A stretch of 64,000 bases of DNA, taken from Colius striatus (lineage: Eukaryota; Chordata; Aves; Coliiformes; Coliidae). Under the pieces are notes generated by a model. It made no database searches. It had not been told where the DNA came from and saw only the letters and a program-made list of their open reading frames with translations. The stretch's first letter is position 1. Each line of letters starts with the position of its first letter. The stretch spans positions 32,952,664-33,016,663 of the forward strand of contig NC_084768.1 in NCBI RefSeq assembly GCF_028858725.1. The letters run 5' to 3'. This document shows, piece by piece, positions 25,801 through 40,800 of this stretch. Position numbers and translations under genes: made by a program.

Positions 25801-28800
25801 AAGTGCAGAATGCAGGATTGGTGGTTACAGATACCAACATATATCTGTGGAAACTACTGGTTTATGATTAACAGGTAGCTTAGTGCATTCCATTTCCCCC
25901 CCACAATAAGAAGAAATGATTTTTAACAATTCAAGACACGAGGAATATTTCCAGAATGCTCACTTCAACCAACAACAATCCCCAGGAAGAAACTTCACAG
26001 AAGGCCTTGTTATATGTTTTCAAGTTCTCTTCCTTAGTACGTGCTCTTGTAAAAGGGAATTCTTACCGTGAGTATGAGCTGTGGTTAATGTTAGTTGAAA
26101 ATAAAAATCTAATGTCAACCACTTTTCTTTCTTTCTTAACACATAAGCTTCAATTACACAAAGGTTTGAGTCATTAACTGTACACACCTACAGCCTTCAG
26201 GGCTTTTCATATTTACTTCTTAGAATGGTATTACTCTTTATCCTTGCAAAGGCTGATTATTTACTGAAAGACAACTCCTTACAGCAGTAGCCACAAGGGC
26301 TTCCCAAACGTTCTGTCTGCAATGGAGTCACATCCTCATACAAGACAATGGACACAAGTGTGAGCTTTCCAAAGGGATTCTTCATGTAGTTACAGCAAAA
26401 GGTTTGCAGCTGATGTGTAACCAAAAGACATGGTCCAAATTGCTGTGGTTAGTAAAACAAGAGTGCCCTCTGTCGATGCTGGGCTCGGGATCAGCCACTC
26501 GGGCACAAATTAAACACAATGTGGCAAATCAGGGACAACTGCCTCCCTCTCCCTGCAAAAGCTGAGTCTGAAATGAACACAGGGTTGAACTTAAATGCAA
26601 AAAAATCCTCTTTGCAGCCCATGGACTTCTGCACTGGAATAATGAATGAAGCTGTAACATTGCTATGAGAAAGTGTCTTACCTCTTCATAATAACGGAGA
26701 TTGTTCTCAGCCACGTGAGTGAACGTTGCTCTCATATCACTTTGCATGTTTTGCTTCCACCTGTCCCAATCTGCTTTCAGAGCATTATTGGCACATTCAA
26801 CTTTGTCTTCAAGTTTCCCAATCTCTTCTGAGAACTAAACATGAATTGCAAACATTAAAAATATTAGCAAACTCACCATTTCAAAAGTGATTGAAGTCAA
26901 GTGACTGTAGTGCAGATAAACAGAACGGCAGAACTTAGCACACAAAGTCATTCCCCAGCGACAAATTAGAGTTTTATTCTTAATGAGTTGCTGAAATACT
27001 ACTAACAGAAATCCTAGACAAGAAATAAAGTGCTGCTGAAGATATTTTTATGGACTGAGAAGTGACAGTGTCTGGTAAGTAGCACTTGACAGTAATACAT
27101 TTAAAAGGGAGAATACAGAGGAGGGCTTTGCTGAAGCAGAATCAACTCTACAAGTTAGATTTGGCTAAAAAACTGAGAAAACCCAGGCAGAATCTCTGAT
27201 AACCTCAAGAGCAACGAGAATGGGAAGAAGACAGCAGAGTACATGAACTTTCTGATTTCTTGCCTGTTAACTTGCTGTCCTTTCTTGTGGAACTAGCCTC
27301 TGTGTGACTGTATGAGGGAGAGAGAAATACAGAAGCAGAGAAAGAAATTAAACCAGTGACTTCTGCACAGAAACTTTCACAGCACTCCAGGATCAAAAAC
27401 CTTGAGGGCTGCTCTACAGATGTTCTTTTCAGAGACTTTTCAGCTAATGGGAATGAGTAAATGAACTGAGGCCCCCTCTTTAATGAATCTTCCAGTCCTC
27501 TCAACATTTTTGTTACCAATTGTCATTTACTGATCAGCTGTGTCAGTTCTGTCTGGCACTCAGTCACAGAATGAGGTACATCATCTGCAGCTACAGTGCA
27601 AATTCATCTGCTGGGACTGCAGCACGACTGTCTGCAGCAGGAGGGAGCTCAGGCAGAAACACCACCACCAAGAAGGAGCACCACACAGGAAAACTCATCT
27701 CCTTGTACTGTGTCCATTGCAGCTCAAGTCCCATCCACCTTCCTCTTCTCTGTGGGGCAAATTGGTTTGCAAATACCAAAGATGAATGCACACTGAATAC
27801 TGGAAGCAGTGAATATTTTTAGATGATTTAGTGTAGTTTAATCTATTTTCTCCTTGCAAGGAAATAGTCCCTGCACAGATATAAGCTAAGCTACACACGA
27901 GAAGAACTTCTCCCACTCAGAAGTCCTGGCTGCAACAGCTTCTCCTTATCTCATTCTTCCTATCTTTGAGACATTTATTTTACAGTTTGTTACATTTTTT
28001 AGTAACTGTACATTTTTTCCATGCATGGTCACACCATGATGTGGACAGGCAGACTCTGTTCTACATCCCAGCCTGGATATGCAGTTTAAACATCACCCTC
28101 TAAAGTCCAAAGGAAACTGCTTTTGTATCAAGGCAAGGGCTGGATTTCAGTTCTAAAGACAGCATTATACCACAAGTACAGAGGTTTAAGATCTGTTTTC
28201 TCACCAATGAAAATAAACATAGATGCCACCTTCTTCAGCTGCCATGGCAGTAGAAACCAAAGAAGAGTGGCTGGTTCCCAACAAAAACATCCTCCAGTGT
28301 TTTCCTCATCTACAAGGTGTAAATTGTTGTCATTTATCCTGCAAATTAAATAGGATCTGCAGCCATTCTCTTGGATCACAGTGCACTGGATCACTGGATC
28401 ACAGTGCAGCAGCTAAATGAAGTCTCACATCAGTGAGCCCCAGAGGAGGACAGCACAGTGCTAATCAGACAGAAAGCCAGGGGCAGGAGGTGGGAGCTGC
28501 TTGGGCAGAGTGCTGCCAGATAAGAACAGTGCTGCCAAAGAGACTTGGCCCAATAGCCCAAGTACCTGTAAGTGGCAAAGAATTTTCCACTCTCTTACTA
28601 TGCTAAATAGTGTTCATTCCTATCTTCCACAGAAGTGAATCCTACAGCTTGGTGGTACTAACCCTTTTTAGCCTGGAGGTAAGATGCAGTTAGAGTCAGC
28701 ATTTTGTGTCATTACTATGCAGTTTCAAGCCTGAGCACTAGAATCACTCAGTTAGCATTTAATGCTTATCTAGCGCTGTCGGGCACATTACACCAACCTT

Positions 28801-31800
28801 TTGTCAGAATCACTATTAGCTCTAGTGGCAGTACCAAAACTCCCAAACCACACAGGAATGCACTGGCACTGCTGTGTATGCCTTCAGAATGGGGCATGGG
28901 AACGATGGAGCCACAAACCCAACATCTTTACAGCCAGAGCTCTGGAGGTAAGAAAGGTCTAGAGAAGCAGGAGGATGCCAATGGTTTCTGTCAGAGCCTG
29001 CATCTAAAACATCACAGTCTTCAGACCTTCTGTGCTCTCAACTGCTGCCTTTGTGGACAAAACTTTGGAGTGGGAGACAAGGGTCTGGCTTTTTAGGAGC
29101 AACACAAGCAGCTTTCTAAAAGCTCAGTGGCAGAGGCACAGCTCAAGGAAACGTTTCCTTCGTAGCCAATGGGGCTGACATCTCGTGAGGTTTCATTTGC
29201 AGTTGCAGCCTATTTCAGCTGCGCTGACCTTGGGGATGTTTTGCATTCTCCTGCTGTAAACCTCCTGTTTGTTAAATCATTTCATGTTTGCTGTGACTAA
29301 TGCTAAAGATCTCACAGCCTTTTATCAGCTCTAATGACAGTCTGAGATTCCTTATCTATGGTGGAAATGTACTTCAAATGAGATTAGAGTTCATGCCACT
29401 CATTGTCGGCACAATTTCTGGCTACTAGATTGCACTGACAAGTTCAGTCTGACATCTATGAGATCATTAGCAGCTACATGAGTTCTGCTTAGGAATAGAA
29501 AAGTGCCAATACAGCCAAACTCAGTGCCTCACACCAATTCCAAGAACAGCACCTGTGTTGTAACCACCTTCTCTTCTGAAATCAGTCTGGTTAGAAGTGT
29601 CAGCAAAACGTTTCAACACATAATAAAACCTAAAACATAGTGAAACACTGATAAAGAAAACACAAGTTGGTTGAATGGTTAAAAATAGCAGCACACCATT
29701 CTCTGTGGCACAACCAGCATGGACAGAAAAAGCCTGCAACTTCTAATTAAGAAAAAGTCTCAGAATGCAGCTGCCACTCAATTACAGAACCTGGGATTTT
29801 GTGATCAGATTAGACTGACAGACATCTGTTTCACTGCTCTCGTGAGGCTGCAAGGAGAAGCAGCCTCTCAGAAACAGGATTTGCTGAAAACAAGTAAGAA
29901 ATGGAGGGGTTGGGAATTTAAGGCAAAGATCTGAACACATGGTTGTCACACTCTCTAAAGGCTTTTTACCAAAGCTGGAAACATAGAGTTAGAAACAGTG
30001 AAAAAAAGACCTGGTTGTGCACACTGATCTCAACATTTCACGGTAAGAGAGTTCAAACATCTGTTTATGGAGGGAACCACTGTCAATATCAAATCAACAC
30101 GGTATGACCACTACTGTGCTAAAGGAAAACAGGCCTTGTTGTCTGTAACAGTTCAAGAAACAGTGTGTGTGCACCTTGTCTGGGGGCTTCATCACATTGG
30201 AAAAGAAATACATTCTCAAATGACCAGGTCCTGCCAGGCAATGTTCTGTTCCCTGTGGTGGACAGCAAGGAGAATGGCTGCTGAACAGCCTGCATGGAAC
30301 TGGGATTCATCGCTGAATCGCTCTCTGCCACTGTTTTTAGCAGGTTGCCCACAAGCCCTGCAAATGGAAAGGGCTCGTTACAAGGGATGCAGCTTTAGTA
30401 GGCTGACAGGACTGGCTGCACACAAATAACTTGGGCACAATGTGTAACACTCCTTTCTGCCACCATAAATTCTTATAGAGTATCTGAGGTTGGAATGGAT
30501 GGGTCATTCTCATATTCCTATGCTGGGCTTCTGTGCTGCAGGCTGCTGCAGGCCTGGCACTGCCATGGCCACCCCAGCTCCCTGCCTCAGCCCCTGCTCC
30601 AGCTTCGCATCCAACCTTACACCTAACCTAAGGACAAGGGCTGGAGGAACAGCAGAGGTAGCAGAGAAACAAGGACACATTAGAAAACACAGGCGGTGAA
30701 ATGAAAGGACAATACATGCACACAGAGGTTTTAGTTCTGGAAAACAAGCCCAGAGGTATTTCCTTTCTGCAGTACAGAGAGGCAAAGTGTTACAAAATAT
30801 ACCTCAGCCACTGCAGGTATCAGACAGTGGTAATGTACTCTTATTTATTCAGCTCAGTGACAAGAATGTGCATTTCAAGTGCCAAAAACTACCTAACCAG
30901 CCCATCTTTACCTGAAAGCTAACAATGACAACCCTAATAAAAAGTGTCTGAAATGTCAAGGACTTTCCTTCTGTGATGAACTAAAAAGTTATGTGGTCCT
31001 TTTTATCTCTTCTTTACAGCATGTAGCACTTTGTGTGAACGCTGTGCTAGAAGGACATCACAGTTAAGCAGTCAACAGTGTAAAAAATGCCAATAGCCAT
31101 CCCAGCAGCTCCTGGGACTTGGCCTGCTGAGCCCTGCTGATGCTTCTGGGGATGCCTGCCCCATGGGCCACCAGTTACAGTCTGACTTCACCAGAATGAA
31201 TCAAAGTGTTTTACTGGAAATAAAGATATCCCTGAGCCCAACTAGGTAAAATAGAAACCTGAAAGAACAGAGTCTCAAACTTCTTATTTTAAAGAAGTTT
31301 TATGAACAGCTTTGCTTGTTCTAACCAGCTCCTCCCCCTCTCCTACATCAACAGAGCAGCAGCACTGCAGGAGAACTGCAGCAACTCAGCCTTTCTTTTC
31401 CCAGCCAGTGTGGAAGTAAACAGAAACACCGAGACTACCTTGCAGTACAGCCTGTTCTGACAAAACACAGCGGTCGCCCACGATTGCCACTTCTTTGCTC
31501 CAGCAGCCTATCTACGGAAGCTGTGCTTCTTTCTCATGATTGCCTTTGCCTGGCACATGTGGCTACAAAGACCAAATCTTTTCAGAATGAGAACTGTTGA
31601 GAGAGAGGCCAGTTCCAAAACATGGCTTCAGAGGACATGCTTCCTTCAGGGCATCATTTTGTGCAGTCAGGATAAGGCCTGGAAGGTTGCAGCTTTCTGT
31701 ACATACTCACCAGATCCTTTTCTGTCTTTTTATTGGCTAAAGCATCAACTTTGGAGTCCAGCTCGCCTTGAATTTGGTCTCTCCTTTTCAAAACACCCTT

Positions 31801-34800
31801 AATAGAGAAGAGAAAAGAAAACAGAACAAAATAGACTGCATGAAATGTTTGCCATCAATCCAGGAAGCCATCAACCAACCTGTCTATTTAATAGATAAAG
31901 CAAGATCACAGAAGGACACCAGTTAATTATTTTGACATGACACATGGACTTTCTCAAAAAAAACCCCACTCTTAAAAATCATGAAGACTTATTTTTCACT
32001 CCCTGTATTTTAACTTATGTGTTTTTCAAGACATTCAGTAGGTCCAAAATCAATGCAGTAAGAATCTGCCTTACACAGTGTCATTGCTAGTTGCATGAGA
32101 AAAGCGGAGCAGTTTACTTAGTATCAGCTCAGCTTACTATGTATTCATATTATAAAAGAGCAAAGTGAGCTTGCCAAATGTCATGAACAAAAGTATCTTC
32201 TCTGAGTAAGACTTACAAGTAGAATAGATGACTAAGGTGGTAAACTAGGCATTACTGTAATGGTGAGTTTAGGCTCCAGTATTATTGTCTAAGTGCCAAA
32301 TGCAGTTCAGAAAAATCAGATAAAATGATCATGCAACTGATGGGTGTTTGAACCCTGAGACACCTGTGTGTGCTCTCAGCATGTGTCATTCTTACCTCCT
32401 TTAAAACTGTCTTATCGGGGATGGGATCTTTAGTATCATGTCCAAAAATAATTAGAAAGGGGAAGGAGCATTGCTTATTAAGCTACAAACCAGGAATGGT
32501 GTTAACAGATGAAATTGCCATTCCAATGCCCAGTTGCTCTGGGACTTTGAGGAAGCCTTACAAATGTCCCTTTGCCTCAGTCTCCTCCTCTGTACGAGCC
32601 CACTCGGTGTGCTTATCTTGCAGAAAAGCTGCAAGGCTTTAGTCAGGAGAGCAGGGCATACATCATTCCAAATCTCCAACCCTTCTTTCACATTACCTTG
32701 CTACAACTGGTTTTACAGCTTCTTCTACATACACTGAAGAGACTTTCAGTATTCACCTCTAGCACAGTGCGTGTTGAAACAGCACAGGGCACAAGCAGCT
32801 CAGCCTTCTCTAGCTGTTTGATTTGCCTGAGTTCCCTTTGAGATGGTGTCACTTCAACAAACACAGTAGAAGAATTTAGGAGGTTCATTTTCAAATAATT
32901 TTTCAATGTTTCTTCTTGAAGAGGTACTTAGAAAAAAATGGTAAACCTGATTTTGGACAATTGTGAGTAACAGAGTAGCAATGCCTGCCAATGCTCTCAG
33001 TATGCCAGGATATCCCTTGGTTAGAGAAACACAGAAAATGTTTAGCTGTAAGCATAGAAGCAAGTGAAATATGTCTGCAGCAGCTTTCCTTCGTGTTGCA
33101 GATGCTTTCTCTGTTTGTACTATTTCTTTTGCCTCTTTTAAAACCGTTTTATTGTCTGTTGGGCAACTTTAGTCCCAAATACTGCCTAAATTACTAAATA
33201 AACCCGATTATTTTAATATTAATGTGTGACAACTATAGACAAGTGCTACTGCTAATGGCAGACAGACCATGGTTTTAACACCTACTATTGTACTTTTACA
33301 GCTTTCTGGTGTAATATTTAATGCTATCCTGCCACAAAACCCTCAAATAATTGTATGTGGACCCATAATCAACTTACTGCTGCAGTTTGTGCCCTGAGGC
33401 ACAGCAGTATTCTGCACTGGTTCTCTTGAGTCACTTAGGAAGGAGCCCATCCAGATGTAAATATTTTAGCTGTGAATTCCTCTCCTCCCCCACTGCTGAA
33501 GGCTGAACTCCCAAGACTAGAAAACAGAAGGATTGTGTTGCACCTCCTTCTGCACTTCTGTGTGTGACAAAGGTTGCTGTGATGAGGGCTTAAACAAACC
33601 TGTGAAAGCAGGTCTTACTAGTGTGTGACTTCCTCTAGTCTATTTTTAGTGTGAGCAGTAGCTGCCTCTCCAAACTGCAAGAGGGAAGTAAGCTGTAGGA
33701 AAAGTAAAAACCCATGGTGAATGAGAGGGAAGAGACAGTTGTAGAACAGGAATGGCTAGTGGAGGAAGAGTTTCCTCTGGACAGGACCTCACGGCAGCCC
33801 AACGCTGTGTTGCAAGCGTTGCAAGCAAGAAAAAAAAGATGCAAAGGGCAGCTGCTGCTTGCAGTGTGTGTGTGGAGAGGCAGGTAGTGACTCTGGGCTC
33901 TGTCCACAGAAAGCCCTCTGTGCTGTGGGCAAAAAGGAATCCTTGTGAGCCAAGCTGCAGACTGGAAGGCACTGTGCAGGCAGCATCTCCTCAATGGCAT
34001 GCAGGCTGGGATTGCTCGTGGGTAATGGACTTGGGAATCATAAGTAGTCTGGAAGTGGGGGAGAGGAAGAGGACCTGCAGTAGCTAAAACAGGGGTCTCT
34101 TCAGACCTTTAAGCAAAGCAGTACCTGTCCCCCATCTACCTGCATGTAAATCACGAGGCCTATGAGACACAGGACATTTTGTATGGCCTCTCTTTCAGTG
34201 AAGCTGGTTTTAACGAGAGCAGTCATTGCAGCAGTAGTCCTTAACTGCTCAGTTAACTGGGGTCTTGCTCTGCCCATGATCTGTAACATGCTCTCAGCCC
34301 CTACGCAGAACCCACGTCAGTAAGGCAAGAACAGACACTGCAGCTTGCATTGCTCAAAATCAAGACAAAGAGGGGTTTGTAGACATTCTGCTTTCTGGAG
34401 GCAGCAGGGTGGGAATTGTGACATGCTGTAATTCTGTTGATTATCCATCAGCACTGAGTTTATCAGCTCTGTAGTCAGATTTTTTACATTCTGCCCAAGT
34501 GTAAGGAAGATACCTACATCAAGGGAGCTGAAAGCAGCAGCTCATGGCAGAGACTAACACATGCTTATATAATGGCACAGGAACTGGAAGTTCCCTGCTG
34601 TTCTGGAAAAAGAAAACATAGTTTAGGAACATCTCCTAGAAAGGGAAAAACCTCTCCACTCCTTTTCCCCCACACAATCTGTTCCCCGATGAGTTCATGT
34701 TTCAGTAGTGTCAGAGGAGGTCTTTCTCAGCTCTCCCCAAACCTTCCTGTGTTCCCTCCCCTCTGCTATAATGCAGAGCTCTCTGAAGATGGCAACACCA

Positions 34801-37800
34801 GGCACTCTTGAGCATAGACACCGAGGGCTATCTGAGAGGCAGAACCTCTTGGTTAGCAAGAGAGACAGGACCGGCAGGGTTCCCTGCTAAGGGACAGCTA
34901 CCCTGTGCTCTGCAGTTCAGTCACAACAGCCAACACAGGGACTGCAAAATCCTTTCAATCCATTACGAATCCTCCTCTAGAGTTTGTCACTGGACTAAGC
35001 CAAGTTTTATATACAGCCACAAGCAATCCTTCAGGAAACCTTACCATCAGAATGTCAGTGTAGAGGACGTACTCGTGTAAGACGGGGAGTAGGCTTTCCG
35101 AGAGACCTGCCATGCGCCTCTCCGTGGCCTTGCAGCACTTGTCGATGCAGCTGGCAACACCTTTCAGGGAGTCTGCTATGTCTTCTTCTGATGCTGACCA
35201 GAGCGTGTGGATGGGGCCGTATTCCTTCATTTCATTGAAGTACTCTTAACAGGAACATACACACACGTTACTGTTTTGTTCAGTAATAGATGTCTACGTG
35301 ATACTAACCTCATATTTACTGTGAACAAAGCAAGAGACTGTGCCTAAGGTTTAAATCTGCCCAAATGACTGAGATAAGTAAATGGAAGTGTCTTGTTCAT
35401 CAAGAAACAAATCAATTAATGTATTGTAATGAAGCAGTTCCTAGAAATCTGCCAGCAAAAAAAATAATGCCCCAGTCAAAAGGACAAATGCAAAAGGACA
35501 AAAGGACACAGACACCCACGTAGACCTGAAGGGTTGTATTCAGGTCACCCAATGACCTGAATTCCTTCACATTATCTTCATACAGAAGGAGAGGAGCCAT
35601 GGCAGCCCCAGCAGCAGTTGGTCTGACTTGCTTCTACTGCCCTGAATTCCTTTGCTGCAGTAATGCTCCGAATCCTGTCTCAGTTATTAAAATTAGCAGC
35701 CTTGGTATGTCCCAAAAGCTGCAGAAGACACACTGAAGCTCATTCCAGTTCTGCAGGTATCATGTCCTACAGCAGTTTTTATTAATCTAAATACAAAGAT
35801 GTCCCACAAATTATTTCCCTTATGTCCATGTGCTAATCCCTGAGCAGAAAGAAGGTCCAGAATTCACTGTGCATCTGGTAAGGCTGAACTTGGGCAAGGC
35901 TGGACGTGACCTGGAAGCTGCGTGCTCACAGGGGAGTGCTGCCAATCCACTGATCATGTACTGAAAACACAATTTCATCACAACTTCATTTGTAATGAAG
36001 AAATGCCCAAGAAAAGGGACAAAGCAGCCCTGGGGCATGGAGAGTCTAACTGAGAATCCCATGTTAAGCTCCTGCAAGCAGGAAATGTTCTCTGAATCAC
36101 AGCTATCAACAGCACACACCCGGGACAAGGCAGCCCTGCACACAAGTACTCTGCCAAGAGCCATTTGTAAAATGCAGAAAGAATGTGCAACCTACAGCAT
36201 TTGAGAGCATGCCAAAATTCATAAGGTTTTCCAAGAAATATTTTGGCACCGATGCCTTGAACCTGCAGACCTCAGCCAGCCAGTTCCCCTGCAATGAATG
36301 ATATCAAAAGGAACTCTTTTCGCCAACATCCATTTTCCTTTTGTAAGACTGCTCCAATTTAGCAGAGACACGCTGAGATCTGGCACTGCACAATCAAGCA
36401 CAAGGGCTCAGCCATTAAAGAACACAGTGCAGCTCTTCAAATTATGTTATATAGACAAGAAAATCCCTCAAGTGCTGACCAGTGGAAATTCTTCTGAATA
36501 GGCCTAGTCTGAGGTCAAGGTCAATCTCAGAAAGTCAGTAATTTAGCCTTCCAAGTAGGTGTGCAAACTGCTGTTACTTATGGAAAACATGAGATGAAGT
36601 CATCCTCCTTAAGAAAACTTGAACAGGCACAGTTTCCCCTGACAGAAACTATGGCCAACAGCAAAGCTATTAACAAAAAATAAAATCTGCCTGGTCAAGA
36701 CAGAAAACAAGGTACAGAATGAAATGAAAGAGGAGACCTGGAATGTCAAAAACATTGTGCCAGTGCGAGATGGCACACAAAATGTAACTGTTCACATGGC
36801 ACTGAAAGTATAAAACAAAAGGCCATTTCCAAAAAGCACAAGTCAAAAGATAGCCACACTTGCCACATTCTCTTCTAAGTTCCTTATCAAGTAGTTTAAT
36901 TGCATCTTAAATCTCTTGCTATCAACAAGTTCTATAAACTAACTTGAAGGTCTGTCAAAACAATGCCCGCTCTGAAAAGCACAGTATAAACACACAGCTC
37001 CCTGTTCCCCTCCTTGCTGGAAAGAGCATGTTGCCTGGCACAATGAAAACGGATTTGCTTCTCCAATATATTCATTTCTTAAATCAATAAAACCGATGCT
37101 TGTTTCCTACTTACCCCTTTGTTCCTTGTAAATTCTGTGAGCTATCTTGTCCAGCACGTTTATTTTCTGACTGAACGTTTCCATATAATCGTTCATTTCT
37201 GTAAACACCTCGGGGCGATTTTTAACTCCTCCCCTTACTGAGGATGCTACAGCTCTGACCGTCTGGCCCACTCTGCTCAGCAGCCCAGGGCCCTGCTTCT
37301 TGTGTGAGGAGAGTTCCTGAAGGGAGAACACGCCGTGGTTACCGCCAAGGACCTTTGGAAATCCTCTGCAAATAATGCATGCTCTAAAACCCAGAACTCC
37401 ACATGTAAACCTCTGTGTGTATTTCTAGTGCATAACAGCATTGTGAGATGAGTGTCGGAACAGTGCCGGTGGCGTGCACTGTTCAGCTAAGCCTGAGACG
37501 CAGCATGCCGTGGATCACGCTCACACGAGAGCGGTTAAAGATGGCAAAGGACCTTTACCCTTCCCCTCCTTAGGGTGAGCTGCCTAGTTTGAAATTTAGC
37601 CTTTTGAACAGGAGAGCAGAGGTCACGATTGCAGAAATAAGTCATTGAGAAAAGCAAACAGTGTTCCTACTGGAAGAAGTAATCCATCTATTTATTTGTG
37701 TTTTTGGTAACTAGAACAACCTTTGCTGTGGTTCAGAGACGGGCTTTTCTGAGTGCAAAACTCCAGCTTTCAACCAGACACATCCTGTAAAGGTACGGCA

Positions 37801-40800
37801 GGAGATTCAAAGGCTGTAGTTTACTTTTACGAGGATACTATAGCTTTAAAAAAAATAGCAGCTGAAAAATGCAATCCTGGGCCAAAACAGTAATTCAAAA
37901 TACTCCTTTTCATGTCATCTTGGAAGCTTATGTGTATACCAAAAAGAATGCAGAGTTGGAACACTGTGAATTTGCCACAGAAAGCTAAAATGCAGCAACT
38001 GAAGCTGCTTTGGAAGGTACAGCAATGTTTGTGACCTCATGTATGATTACCAGCAACACAGGAGAAAAGGTTATCTTGGGGGATGACTATTCCATAAGTT
38101 CCCCATCAATCCCTGCCTCCTGTCACCTCTGTAACAAGCCATGGTGGGAAGCTATGGAATACTGAACTAGGGAGCCTCCCAACATACTCTGCTAACACAA
38201 GACGTGGCTTCACGTGACTGCAAATCAAAACAAAGTCGTTTTACCCAGGCCTGTGCAGTCAGGAAGACTTTGAAGTCCTCGTGGAAAGTTAAAGTTGGGT
38301 GATCAGCAATCCGGTTCAGGAATTTATGTAACGCTTTTCTTCGAGTCTCAATGAACTCATCACTGAATCTTTCCACCATTCCTTTCATGATGAATTTTTC
38401 AGGCAGTGGCTAAGGAAAAAAAAAGAAGAAATGTGTTGTACAAGGTGCGTAACACTGGGTGTACTGTAACAGTTCTTCTACTGGCTAAAAAGCATAGTTA
38501 TACCTTGTAAAACCCACTATGCAGAAAGCTGTTACAAAGTTATGGTATTCAAGGGTGGTATAACATGGTTCTTGTAGCACACAGCGCAGGAGAGTGCAAG
38601 TGCAACTAAGGAGGACAGAAATTACTGCAAATTCCTGCAAATGGCACAATTACAAACAGAAGAAATACCTCTATGGGCTTTTAATTATCACATACATATA
38701 AAGCTAATGAAAATAGGTTGGTTCCATGATTGTGAGACTTCAGAGGCTGAAGAAAGACCTCACACATCTTATAAACAAATACAAATAACTGAAGTTTTAG
38801 CAAACGAACAGGGATAATCAGTGTTGGGTGGGCTTCTTCAAGCTTGCTCTTCAACCAAAGGAAATCCTGGTACCGTCTTCGAACTTCGTATTCACTGGAG
38901 TCAAATTCACTACGAGATGTCTGAAAACCAAAGGCAGAAAGAACAGGCCTGGGTTAGAACAGCAGAGGAAAAGAACAAGATACTTTTAGATTCTGGAGAA
39001 AACGGAATGCTTGAAGGGAATGCATCCATGATTCTCTTTTGCTTGTTAATTGCTTCTTGTTTTTTAAAGCGCAGTGATCGACTACGGGAAGGGATAAAAC
39101 GCATCCCATTTTAGAAAGAAATCAAAGTTCTGTTGGAAAATAAAAAGGAAAAAGAAAAGCAAGCACTAAACTGCTTCAAGTAATTATCCTGCCACAGTGT
39201 TTCCAAAAGATTTCAATCAACATTTCAGGCTGGCATTTTCCTTTCAGCAATCACAGTTGTGTTTGTTACTTTTAGGGTCCTTCTTTAAACCTACGAGTGA
39301 GGAAAGTCCATCTTTTAGCATTCTGGAGAAGACCCCAAATAGCTGACATAGGTCCTTGGGATCTGCTGACATCAGTCAACAATCCTTACTTTCAAAGCAT
39401 GAAAACTTCAGCATATCCCAGCAGTAACACTTCCTGTGCTGCTTAATGGATTCTGCACTCCATCATCAGTTCCAGATTTGTAGCCCTTTGTTAGATTTGC
39501 CAACAAACCTTTAATGCCTAGCAAAAAAATGCTTATTACAGTGTTGCAAAATTGTCAGGCCATGAGATTTTGTTTTATCACTTCTCTATCTTCTAGAATC
39601 GAGCCACAAAGAGCCCGTGTTTTCATTAAAGCAATGCGTGCTGCTTAGCATTCATTGTTGCTCAGAGATTCATAATGCGATGCAAGTAAAGGCTAAAAAC
39701 CTCCAAACAGGCTTTTGTAATCGAAACATTTTTGAGGGTTGAATACAAATTTTTCAAGGTATGTGGGAGGAATTCTATTACTTTATCATCAACAACCAGC
39801 ACTTCAAATTAAATACGATAAGAGAGGATAGAATAGATAAAAAGGCAAAATAAATCCACCATACTTGCCCGAAGAAAAAATGTTCCCTCGTCTACAAAAG
39901 CATGCATAAAGTGAAAATCATTGCTGGCAAGCTAAGAAAGATAGCTCTCTCCTACTCTTTAAATATTTTATGAGGAATTGATATCTCCTCTTATTTAAGG
40001 ATGAATAATTCCCATTTGAAAATTTGGTTTTAAATGAATCTTTTAAAAAGAACTCAAAGTAAAATAAATTAATAGTGCAATTCTCCAAATGCAGCCCGCC
40101 GAGTATTTGCTGGCAGTCCCACAAGAGCTGGCTGCTCTCACAAGGCTGACTTTCTGCCTTACTTCCTGTAAATAATTTGCATTCAGGACAGCTAAAAATA
40201 CACTTTGGGGTTTTTTTCCTAATATTACTTTTTCATTGGAGAATTGTGGCAGTTTCCCCAGAAATCACATGCAACTGTAAACGGGAAACAAACGTGCCCG
40301 TGATAGCGAGAACCCAACAGAACTGAAGGTACCACGTATGCAGGAGTGCTAGCCTGCAAGTGATCCAAAAGTGAGAAATCCTTGGGCTAACAGAGTATCT
40401 TCAATCTGAAACATTCCTTCTGCTGTCTCACCTTCCTGCCGGAGATCACAGCAGCAAATGCTATTCTCACACAGAACACTTTTTGCCATGTAAGAATCAT
40501 TAGCTTTTTCTATCAGCATAATAGCCCTAAGCACCTGTGTTTGGAGACTTACACTGCATTTGTTCCAGATTCCACTGCATGGTTTCATGCAGTTTTGGTG
40601 ATCTGTAACTCGTGGCAAAGTCAGAGTGTCATTTAAATGTAGTAACGCAGGAGGAGAGATAATGCCACGGCTGTTAGTCATGACCAGGGACAGATGCTCA
40701 CCTTTGTGACCACTCTGTATGTAATAAACGTCTCAATGGCTGTAATGTGGCTTTCAGGGTCATCGACTGTAATGAAGAGATCTCTTAATTCTGGTTCATC

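Larger units (their letters stand above)
19829..26681 (-). other. SNX7 intron 8 (6,853 bp)
   Basis: GTAAGA to TTTAAG. It carries CR1 3' tails in opposite orientations (20627-20645 and 20799-20861), a perfect hairpin (21451-21482) and a 12-G run (22247-22258). The remainder is AT-rich and unremarkable. Confidence 0.9.

Noticed and set aside
26463..26472. Second CTCF-like core (GTGCCCTCTG) in intron 8
   Set aside because: Only the central ten bases fit and the outer half of the motif does not, so it is not listed as a site.
38810..38830. U12-type (AT-AC) start for intron 3, since ATTATCCCT resembles ATATCCTT
   Set aside because: It would delete conserved Ile-Ile-Pro residues, and no U12 branch site is seen before the exon 4 acceptor.
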